NCBI GenBank assembly: GCA_037074615.1
Contig: CM073549.1
Coordinates: 5,647,001 to 5,711,000 of the forward strand
Origin: Leucaena leucocephala
Lineage: Eukaryota; Streptophyta; Magnoliopsida; Fabales; Fabaceae
Direction of reading: 5' to 3'
Length of the DNA stretch: 64,000 bases
Shown here piece by piece: positions 54,744-64,000 of this stretch. Under the pieces are notes generated by a model, which made no database searches, was not told the origin of the DNA, and was given only the letters and a program-made list of their open reading frames with translations. Both the position numbers and the translations under genes were made by a program. Each line of letters starts with the position of its first letter. The first letter of the stretch is position 1.

Positions 54744-54967
54744 GTTTTTTTTTGTTATAAAAATTTTTAGAAAGGAGTTGGGCTCACTTTGATCTAAGGA
54801 TAATATGAAATCTCTATTTCTTTTAGGCGATATTAATGTTAGGCATAACGAGCCGTTTATTACCCTCAAACATAAACTTAAACACCTAGGAGTTAGGATG
54901 TCTCCCTAAACGTCGCGACTGGAATCACAACAAAGTGATACTCCTCAAAGATCGAATACGCTCTAAA
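54744..54967 (-). mobile_element. SINE-like element, family S2
   Basis: Minus-oriented full copy: T-run and gttataaaaatttttagaaagg at the left (tail end), the complement of taatagacggctcgc (here cgagccgtttatta) in the middle, and gatcgaatacgctc at the right. Confidence 0.72.
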
Positions 54968-55892
54968 TAGTCATATATCTCACCCCTTCACCAATAAAAT
55001 CTACAGATAATAGGTAAAAATGACTTGTTAAGTCAACTACATTAACCGTTTAGCAAACAATCCCTATACGTGTTAGACAGCATTTTCGCACTCAGTGATC
55101 CTGTCTACCATCACAGGGTCTTCTACAAAATACAATGATTGCACCTACATGGTTGATTTTCTACACCAATTTCATTATTAGCAACCAGTGTAGATGGTTA
55201 TTTAATTTATTTAAAAATTCGATAACCAATGTAGATAATCCCTTTTCAATTAAGGATCGTGACTAGTTTGGCGCACCAGACGGGTCATTTTAGATGGTGG
55301 AGCTTGAGACCGAGATTGAGATTAAATGAATAACAACCTTGTTGTACTACATGGAGTTGGTTTGAATCTCTCTTTGTTTCCAATTTATGTCGCTTTTGAA
55401 AGCATCCCTCTCACCTAATTTTCAAGTAAAAGTCATCGGCAGTTATGTCTGCTGCTCACCCATTCTATCATACATCATTACAAAAGTGGGCCCCAAAGTA
55501 TATAAACCAAACTCTAACTTCTCTTCTCCTTACAAATATAAGATTATATTTGAATAAACTCCTATTTTTAAATATAAAAATTAGATTAGGAGTGATTTTA
55601 ATTTTAAATATAATATATCAATCTCCTTTATCTCTTAAAATTATAATTTTTTCCTCATAACATTCCAATATAATTATACATATTAAAAAAGTTTCTATTA
55701 GAGATAATTCAAATGCATATGATTAAAAAAGATATTTTAGGGAAATCAACACACAATTATTGTAATTAAATAATTTACTTAACTTTTTTAATCTATTTAA
55801 ATTAATTAAATAAATCTTATATTAAATACTTGAGGTGGTAGTTTGTTTTTTTCTTTTGTACAAAAATTTATAAGTAAACTTCATATATATAT
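54968..55892. other. Intergenic, no gene seen
   Basis: Spacer of mixed composition. I find no coding homology and no clear element ends. Confidence 0.4.
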
Positions 55893-55957
55893 TTTTTTTT
55901 GTTACATGAATTTTTAGAAAGGGGTTGGGTTTAACTACAATTTAAGGGAAAAACGAA
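55893..55957 (-). mobile_element. S2 fragment next to an S1 insertion
   Basis: Only the tail portion of S2 is present (T-run, gttacatgaatttttagaaagg, ggttgggtt). An S1 SINE adjoins it on the right. Confidence 0.5.
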
Positions 55958-55969
55958 GTCTCCCTTCTT

Positions 55970-56158
55970 ATTTTTTTTTATGCCCACCCAATTCACCGGA
56001 GCTTTGCCCTGATTATATCCGGATCTGACCCACGTCGCACACCTGGCTATGGTGGGTGAGTCTTCCAACGAGAATTTTCTGCATACGCCAAGACTCGAAC
56101 TCGAGACCTCGCTTAAGTAATACCGAGCCGCTTACCACTCGAACCAACCCCCGTTGGT
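55970..56158 (-). mobile_element. SINE, family S1 (full length)
   Basis: Complete minus-oriented copy with 12-bp target duplication gtctcccttctt at 55,958-55,969 and 56,159-56,170. A third aagtctcccttctta occurs at about 56,186-56,200, so the target was itself locally repeated. Confidence 0.85.
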
Positions 56159-56170
56159 GTCTCCCTTCTT

Positions 56171-56551
56171 TTTTTTTTTTTATGTAAGTCTCCCTTCTTA
56201 TTGATGCGTCTATAAGCTCCGTGTTGGACATATGGGCCTATGATTATATTGGGCTTATATAGCATTTGTGAAACTGTCCCTAAGGCCTCCATAACCATGG
56301 GCTTCATTCGCTGTGATCCAATGCAACGAGAATGGCCCAATTTGACCAAAATAATACTTGAATCATCAACTGAGTTTAAATTTAGTAGAAAGAATTAATG
56401 CTTCATACCATGATGAATTAAAGTTTAATTTCCAGTTAAAAACTTTGAACAATTTTTTCTTAAAAATATTATTTGCTATAAACCAATTAATAGGTCATTT
56501 AAAAAAATTATTATAGTCTAAAGAAAGAAATCACTAAAATGTCCCAATAAT
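56171..56551. other. Intergenic, no gene seen
   Basis: Short open frames on the minus strand here run into the SINE and are not credible. Confidence 0.4.
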
Positions 56552-57230
56552 GTGCCTGTTTGTATGGTAAAAAAACCTAGGTTTTGAAAATGTTCATGAC
56601 CCAAACTTTAGTTTGGAGAAATTTTAAAATAAATAGTCATATTTATCTATAACTGTTTCTGGGCCAAACAATGATTTCAGATAAGTTGGTAGGAGTAGTT
56701 TTTGGAACAGTAAAAAAATTTATGGACTACCCAATTACTATTTTACCTCTATTTTTTCTAACACTCTTTCTTCTCTCCTCTCTCATTTTCCACCATCCCC
56801 ATTTCTTCCATCGCCGTCATCATCACTAGGAGATCATGGTCTGCGTCATCAGAAGAAGGAAAGGAGGAAGACGGCGGTCACTGGCTGACGATCCTCTTCC
56901 ATCGTTGTTCGTGCCATCATGTATCTGTGTTCTCCTCCATTTTTGTTCATGTATGCTTCCATTTTTCTCTTATTTTTCTTTCATGGTTGAAGGAGAAGGG
57001 AGAGATGATAGGAGAGAGATAATGAGATAGAGATGACAGCGATAAAAATGGTGAGAGATAATTAATTTTTTTTTCTATCTCATAATTTTTTAATTATAAA
57101 ATTTTTCTAGTAATAACTATCTAAACACTCATTTTTTTAAATTATTTTTTTAACAAGCTCTTTTTTCAAAAATTGTTTAAAAGTTATTTTTTTATATATA
57201 TTTTTTAAAAAAATTATCCAAACAGGCCCA
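56552..57230. mobile_element. MITE-like element, family M1 (with unusual interior)
   Basis: Termini gtgcctgtttg (left) and ccaaacaggccc (right), with flanking caataat / caatata as a possible imperfect 8-bp duplication. The interior near 56,790-57,050 is GC-richer and unlike the 8272 copy (tcgccgtcatcatcactagg onward, then ggagaagggagagatg), so it may include foreign sequence. The 64-codon frame at 56,836 has no recognisable domain. Confidence 0.55.
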
Positions 57231-57607
57231 ATATATGAGAAGCGTATGTTTGTTGTCATTTTCTACTTTTTTATTATAATTTTTTTTATAATGATATTGT
57301 TTGGTTAGACTTCATAATATTTTTCCCTAATTAAAATAAAATCCATAGAAACCAATGGAATAAAGAATAAAAACAAAAAATGTAGAGGGAAACAAGAAGT
57401 CAAAAAAAGTCGCATCAATCAAAAGACTGTAGAATCACCAAATACCTTGTTGATGTGGGAATATCCAGCCAGACTCTTTCTCAGTACCATTCTCCTATAT
57501 ACTCAATTATGCCACCTTCCATACCCCACATCGATCACATCCTCTTAATTATTTCAGATTTGATGTATGAAACCCACAAACCAACAAATGAATAATAATA
57601 AAATAAT

Positions 57608-57644
<37 letters not shown>

Positions 57645-60625
57645 TTACACACACATAAACAAACGATGCTTTTCAAGTAAGTTTAAACTGGTGGGGGTAA
57701 TGATTATTATACGTTTTGGGTCTGTGATAATACGTTGATATGCCATACGTGATGGTTCATACAGAATATTAGAATGTACCTTTGGGTAAAGACAGTGCAG
57801 GCTACAGAATTTTGGGTGCAAAAATGACATCTACATACCCACAAATCAATTCATTTATAAGGGTTTCATTTAAAGAAGTTTAACTTTTACTTATAGTGGT
57901 GAATTCATTAATTGGGTTCTCAAATTACAAGGGATAGAGATGAGGCATATATCACAAATAGGAAGAGTTAATATAATATTCAATCTTTATAATTTATTTC
58001 TATTTTAATTTTAATTTATATAATTTTAAATCATAAATTTTAATTAATTTTGATAAGATATAGGGATTAACGTTTTAAAAAGAAAAAAAAAATAAAATAC
58101 CAAAACTTATAATTTAAAAATATAAGGATTAAAATTAAATTAAAATTAATTTGATGAACAATTCAATTAATGGTTAATTAAAAGTGATAAAACAATCCTT
58201 CATTATTAGTGGTTATGTGTGTGTAATGAATCCAAATGGGAGGGTCAAATCAAGATCTGTTGTGATGGGATCGCACGTTAACCAATCTGAGCAATGAACT
58301 GTGTAACTGAGAAAGTGATAAGTAAACACTCTTTCTTCCCATCTTCTCCTCTCTTACATTTCTGACGATTCATGGATATATATTCCATGCCTTTGTTATC
58401 TAACTCTACAAAATCAACACTTCACTGAAGCCAACTCAAGACAAAAAATAGCACTTTGCATCCATGTATATATATATTTCATGCCTTTGTTATCTATCAT
58501 AAAAAAGGAAAGTTGTAAACTCTACACATATCGAATTCTTTTTATCCTATTACCATTGGCTATTATATATATATATACATACGTCCACTTTTGAAATGAC
58601 TTAACAGTCATGTTCGAACATCTTTTCTTGTCTTATTTTCTTCATTTTTCAGGTATACAGTGTTTGATGGAGGAGAAAGACTTGTGAGGGAATAAAAATT
58701 AAATTCTTTTACTTAAAATTACATGTGACATGACATAGAGACAAGAATGAGATCATAGTAGTTTCTGTATGTTCTTTTTGTTTTGGTGTTTAATTGTTAG
58801 AATGAAAAATTGAAAATAATACGAGAAAATAGGGGAAATACAAATAAACAGTTAGAATATTAAGAATTAGGACGAAATTAAATACGTATGATATTTGGTA
58901 ATGGTAAAATTGCATATTTAGTCATCTAAGTTTACATGAATATACATTAATTGGTGGAAATAAAAGATAAGAAAAATGAAGTGCATATATAAGTTTGTGA
59001 CAATACCAATCAAATCATTAAGTAGCCAGCTTATTAATTAATCAGATTATTTTGGTAATATAAACAACTCTAAATACAAGCCTGACCATAGAAGCTCCCG
59101 TGTGTACGTGTTGTGCGTGCGTGCGTGTGTGAGAGAGAGAGAGAGGGAGAGAGCGAGAAGCATCTCGAAATAATGCAAAGTTGAAAGAGAAACAGAGGCA
59201 GTGCTTCAATCCGAAAGTTGTGGCAGAAAATGTGGAGTCCAGATCTCTCTCCCCTAAATAATTATTAGTATGGGTTTCAAAACTTTTAAAAATTAAATTT
59301 TTGAAAAGATTTTTGACTCAAATTTTAATTAAAAACAACAAAATTAATAATTATATTTATTTAAAAAAAATTAAAATTTTAAATAACTTACTGAGACTAA
59401 TTTTTATAATAGTAAAAGAAAATATAGACTATTTAATTATTATTTTATTTTTATTTTTTTTACATACTTTCTCTTTTATCTTCTCTTTATATCTTCTCCA
59501 TCCTCTCTTGTATCTCCACCATTTCCTTTGTTTTATTTTTAATAAAATCATAGTGTGTCTAGTATTTTTTTAATTACAAAAGTCCTTCTATTAATAATTA
59601 CCTAAACACTCATTTATTTAGAACTACTTTTTTTTTTCATAAACTCTTCTACAGAAACACTTTATTAAAAGTTATCTAATTTTTTTTATAAGCTATTTTT
59701 TCAAACCGCTTATCTAAACATACCCTTAGACTAAGTTTGATTTAATTTTACACAATGTTATTTTGGTTCAATAACTTTATAAAATATAATTTTAGTCATC
59801 AAATCCTAACACTATTAATAAGAAGACAAATACTGATGTTGACAAAATATTTATAGATGTCAACATATTAAGTTTAATTTCTTAAAATAACAATAAATTA
59901 TATAAAAAAAAACTAATAATACTATGGTTACATTAGATAGAGAAATGGAAAGATATTTTATAAAAATAAATTATTCTAGAGAGTTGCTGCACATTATGAT
60001 CTCTCATCTCATCATCAGCACAAAGCCTCGATCATTACATTTACCCATTTATGTTCACATTCACATACAAAGCACACATGCGTTTAGCTTCATTTTTTGG
60101 ATATTTTTATAATTTTAGTTTTTTTTCTGTGATGCAATAAATTCATATATATATATATATATAAATATGAAGTCTGCATATAATTACTTTAGAAGAAAGT
60201 TAATTAAGTCACATATTCAGGTCCGTAGGCACTAAATCAAACCCTAATACTCTAATATCACCAAACACTACATTTAATGTAAACATAAAGAGAACTAATT
60301 AAGAACATATGCTCCAGAGAGGTACGTAGAAAACTCCATATATCACCTTCAACTTTCTCCTTTCTATATCTGCATATTCATCAGATTCAACAAAATATAT
60401 AATAAATTAATCACCATAACTTGTGGATAAGAATTAAATTAAGTTTTCTTTAGCAAAAAATTCATACGGGCATGAATAAAAAAGCTGTTTTTTATGAATT
60501 TTTTCTGTTTAATTACTATATTCATAATTTTTCTCTCTATTTCTCTGTAATTAAACTGTATATAATCACTCATATAATATTATATATATACCACAAGGCA
60601 AAAATGAAATAAAAATAATTTTTTT
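57231..60625. other. Intergenic, 3' side of the WOX gene
   Basis: No supportable gene. (TA)n tracts lie near 57,611-57,640 and 60,147-60,163, and a GT/GA-rich tract near 59,100-59,160. At about 59,270-59,730 there is a degraded stretch whose right part (aaaccgcttatctaaacat) resembles M1 elements. Confidence 0.45.
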
Positions 60626-62906
60626 TTATATTTTTCTTAAATAAAATGAAACATAGTAGGAAAAAATGGGGATAAAAAAAAGAAAAAGAAAAATTATAGT
60701 ATATGAGTAATTAAAGGGTCTTAACGTGCGCACCAGATAATAAAATGCGCCGTGCTGGAGTGACTGGAGGGTGACGCCCCACTGGTTGGTGAGGACTGGG
60801 TGTCCTGTTGCCGCGTGGACCAGAACCGCATGTTCACCAAAAGCCTCCCGCACGTTGAAGGGACCCACAGCCACCTCAAATGCAACGTCGTTTATGTAAA
60901 CAATAGATTTCGCCGCCGTACCACCTGCCTCCTCCCCTGCACCTCACACACACTCAATCATCCCCTCTAGTCAAAAGTCAAAACACCCTAAGCCCCAACC
61001 CCAACTTTAGATTGAGACAACAAGCCATGCACCCGCCTTTCCCTCAACACAAACAGATCTCAAGTAACCCGATCTTAAATTATCATCTTACACCTATTTT
61101 TTCTTTTAATTATCACGAATAATAATGCTCTAATAATTTCTTAAAAAAATTTATAACTTCTTTGGAGCAAGAAATTAAAAATGATCATTTTATCGTATTT
61201 AAGAGGGAAAACTATATTAAAGATCTATGCACTTTTCCCAAATTTTTAATTTGATATCTGTGTATTTTTTTAATTAAATCTTTTAATTTATTCTATTAGC
61301 ATAATTAATTTCTCTAACTTTACTCTATTATAGCAGTATTAGAGCTAGAGAAAAATATATCGCTACTAAATTGAAATTTTAGAAAAAGTATAGATAACAA
61401 ATTTATCAAAATCAAAAGCAGCAAGCCCATTTGATCTGTTGATTAAAAAAGTAATTATCTTAAATCTTGTGCGACACAATAAAACTAATTACGTAAACAG
61501 AGTACTATGTCATTTGCATGTGTACTACGACATGTAACATCTTCTGTTGGTTTGTTGAGCAACCAAAGATATCTATCAAAAGTATATTTATTATTCTATG
61601 ATATGATTTATGAATGACACATGATTGTATCGATCTTCTTGAAAAGTATTTGTCGTGCGATATAGATATAGTCACGTGGTATGCAATAATAATAATGCCA
61701 AGAAATAAAATGTCTCACAACACCCGATCTTGTGTGGATAGGACCACTGTAGCGAAGCATGCAAAAGCAAACTCAAAAGTAAAAGAACCAAATTAAAATA
61801 ATTTACCTTGAATTTGATGGACGAGGGATGGAACAGTAACAGTGGTGTTGTTGGTGGTTGCAGAAGGAACCATAGAAGGCAAAACAGTACTGTGAATGGT
61901 GGTGGGAGTTACAGAAGAAGACGAAGCTGCAACACAGAAACTCAGATGATGATTATTATTATTCATTATAGTACTCTTCATATGATCCTTATTATTATGA
62001 TGATCTTGTTCTTTCTTCTGATTCATCATCTCACTGAGCAAGAGACTAGTGCAAGGCCCAACAACGTTTTGATGAGATTGAACAAGACCAGAGAGCTCAG
62101 AGAAGCAAAACCCTTGATGATGATGAGTTGTAGCAGAAGAAGGAGAAGGACAAGAAGCAGTAACAGGGAAGAAGAAAGGCTCAGAAAGAGAGGTCTCATG
62201 ATGGATATTATTCTGAAAACTCACAGAACTTGGGAGGATAACATCAGAAGAGAAGCCATTAATGGAGAATGATGAAGAAGACGACTTGAAAGGAGGGATA
62301 ATACTGATGATTTCCTTGGAAGAAGGAGAAGAAGGAGAAGGAGAAGATTTATTGTTATTATCAGATGAAGAAGAATTAGAAGAAGGTGAAATTATCTGAG
62401 AAAGTGGTGGTGGGGTTGTTGTTGATTCTTTTGTGTTAGGGTTCTTGTTGTTTTGGAGGTTACGAAGCTTGTGTTTGCTTCTGGACTTGCGATTCTGAAA
62501 CCAGTAGAAGACATTAGCGTCACCAACTTGACCATACTCTTGAAGTTGAGCTCTTATCTTTCGGATCTCATCTCTCGGAGGATTCACCATCCCTGAGTTG
62601 AATATCGCTTCCAGAATCCGAATCTGTTCGGGTTTCGGGTTCCATCTCGGCTTCGGCTCCGGACTTCTCTCCTCACAACCTGCAAAAAACAAAACACATA
62701 ACATGAAATCTCAAACAAGATAGGTTTTTGAGTGAATATATAGAATATTATTACAGACCTGAGGAAGAAGAAGAAGGGTATGGGGTTCGGTGGCAGGTTG
62801 AAGAAGAGATGAGAGAGGAGGAGTTCATGTCGTGCTGCCATGGGTGGTGGGGATTGCAGGGCTTGGATTTGAACATGCTAGGCCAGTGTCTGTTAGAAGA
62901 AGCCAT
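60626..62906 (-). CDS. WOX9: WUSCHEL-related homeobox protein, WOX8/WOX9 (STIMPY)-type, 3 exons
   Basis: Nuclear homeodomain transcription factor of the WOX8/WOX9 clade, which promotes cell division in embryo and meristem. Exons on the minus strand: 62759-62906, 61807-62679, and 60626 to 60936 (or 60924). Exon 1 begins MASSNRHWPSMFKSKP, a clade signature. The atypical WOX homeodomain follows at about residues 55-120 (PRWNPKPEQIRILEAIFN, GQVGDANVFYWFQNRKSRSK). Exon 2 continues with Ser/Asn-rich sequence and TSLLLSEMMN, as in WOX9. Exon 3 carries the conserved end YINDVAFEV, VGPFNVREAFGE, LQSLQHGAFYYLV. Odd point: family proteins stop about here, but this frame runs on for about 28 hydrophobic residues. 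Predicted length 439 or 443 aa depending on the acceptor. WOX8 versus WOX9 orthology is not settled; the position next to ROP matches Arabidopsis WOX8. Confidence 0.9.
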
Positions 62907-64000
62907 GATGATGATGATGAAGATGAAGACGAAGAAGACGACGGATCAAAATGAGAATGATGGCTACTAATGATGAGAAGTTTGAATATAAGGGTTTTTT
63001 TAGAGAAAGGAATCAAATTAACTGTGAGAGGCTAGATATCGAAGTAGCCAACCATAAGAGAACAACATATATGCATACCAACTAGACCTTTATATATAGT
63101 GCTATATGACTCTGTGTGTGTGTGTTTGGAGATATATATTTATATATATAGATATAGCTTTTTGGCCTTTTTGGTCTGAGAAATCTGCATAACCCACTAA
63201 CACAGCACCATCTTCTCTTATAGCCCCTCTTCACCTACTCCTCTCTCTCATGAGAGATAGCTTGAGTCCATTCTATAATATTGCAAAATATAATAATGAG
63301 AGGTATTAATTAATGAAATTCAAACATATATATATAATTAAACGTAGTACAACAGTAATCGCCTGTGAGATGAGTAAAAGATAAAAAACCAGAAAGGAAA
63401 AGAAAATATGAGATAATAAATTAAAGAGAGTAGTAGTAGTAATATAGTAGTAACTTACCATGTCTCCCATTCCCTGCACTTCTTTTGCATTAATAGTGGT
63501 GAAGTTCTCGCTCTGTTTTTTATTTTTTTTATTTTTAGGGTCTAAAGAAGAAGAAAAGAAGTACCCCCGGATGAGAAGCAAAGAGAACATGGAAGGGAAT
63601 TCATGCTTGGGACTTAATTAGGAATATTGGCTCAGAGATGACAGAGAAAGCTGTTAATGCTTTCAATACTAGGGCTTTGAGTTCCTTATCACTTTGTCTC
63701 TCTTTTATAGATATAATTACATATAAAAATTATTGAAAAATCTCTAATCATAAAATTTGTTTAACAACACAAATATAACATGCAAATATAACTTATTTTT
63801 AGTCATGTATAATTTATCTTGAACGATGTGTATAAAATAAAAAACATTTATACATAATTAAAAATATGTATGCACATAATTAAAAATAAGTTATACTATC
63901 TAATTAAAAATATATTTGGGCAATAAATTCGGTATTTCCCTTTTATATATTCTCTAGAAATTTCTTTCTCTAATATATCAGCATCACTTGGATTTGCTAG
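62907..64000. other. Upstream/promoter region of the WOX gene
   Basis: No gene supported; the 94-codon minus-strand frame at 63,306-63,590 has no known domain. A GAT-rich stretch lies just upstream of the ATG, then TA/GT-rich tracts at 63,110-63,155. Confidence 0.5.
63087..63099 (-). promoter_or_regulatory. Probable TATA box of the WOX gene
   Basis: Minus-strand ctatatataaagg, a near-ideal plant TATA box, about 180 bp upstream of the ATG, implying a leader of roughly 150 nt. Confidence 0.55.

Noticed and set aside
56113..56349. Minus-strand frame near 56.1-56.3 kb
   Set aside because: It runs into the S1 SINE and has no domain.
59301..59573. 90-codon hydrophobic plus-strand frame
   Set aside because: AT-rich low-complexity translation in a degraded repeat; no support.
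61808..62272. 154-codon plus-strand frame opposite WOX exon 2
   Set aside because: Antisense shadow of low-complexity Ser/Asn-rich coding sequence; no domain.
63306..63590. 94-codon minus-strand frame upstream of the WOX gene
   Set aside because: Low-complexity hydrophobic translation, no domain, no link by splicing to MASSNRHWP.

Overview
The window is nuclear DNA from a flowering plant, almost certainly a eudicot. It is AT-rich, genes are split by short AT-rich introns with GT-AG borders, and spacers are full of SINEs, MITEs and other transposon debris. Plant-specific families are present (ROP GTPase, WOX homeodomain, AP2/ERF, GDSL lipase, cysteine-rich receptor kinase fragments). I cannot name the species. 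No bacterial, organellar, viral or CRISPR features are seen.

Layout. (1) About 1-37 kb is a tandem array of GDSL esterase/lipase genes, all on the minus strand: copy A (exons 1-3; exons 4-5 probably beyond the left edge), copies B and C (intact 5-exon genes of 368 aa on near-identical units offset by 8.0 kb), a shredded copy E (pieces at 24.6-30.9 kb) and a broken copy D (32.5-34.8 kb). A tRNA-Ile(AAU)-like sequence lies antisense in intron 4 of the units: full length in E, truncated in B and C, a scrap in D. (2) A CACTA-type transposon of about 4.7 kb (25,675-30,404) with GCGGCGAC-rich arms sits inside copy E and carries exons of a cysteine-rich receptor-like kinase. (3) Two group IX AP2/ERF transcription factors stand tail to tail (40.7-41.6 kb plus; 45.3-45.7 kb minus). 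(4) A 7-exon ROP/RAC small GTPase (52.36-54.16 kb, plus) has one GC-AG intron. (5) A WOX8/WOX9-type homeobox gene (60.6-62.9 kb, minus) ends the gene content.

From memory of Arabidopsis chromosome 5, a GDSL lipase (At5g45960), ROP7/ARAC2 (At5g45970) and WOX8 (At5g45980) are neighbours there, so this looks like a conserved microsyntenic block in which the lipase has multiplied and two ERF genes lie between lipase and GTPase. The genes do not form one pathway: the lipases act in the secretory/extracellular space, the GTPase in polarity or wall patterning, and WOX and ERF factors in the nucleus.

Repeats: two dispersed SINE-like families (S1 with tRNA-like A/B boxes, S2 without clear ones) recur through the window, several with visible target-site duplications. 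Comparing units B and C gives filled and empty sites, so several insertions postdate that duplication. I found no evidence of an undescribed molecular system; the most notable items are the decaying lipase array with its embedded tRNA, the gene-carrying CACTA element, the block III substitution in lipase copy C and the odd C-terminus of the WOX gene.
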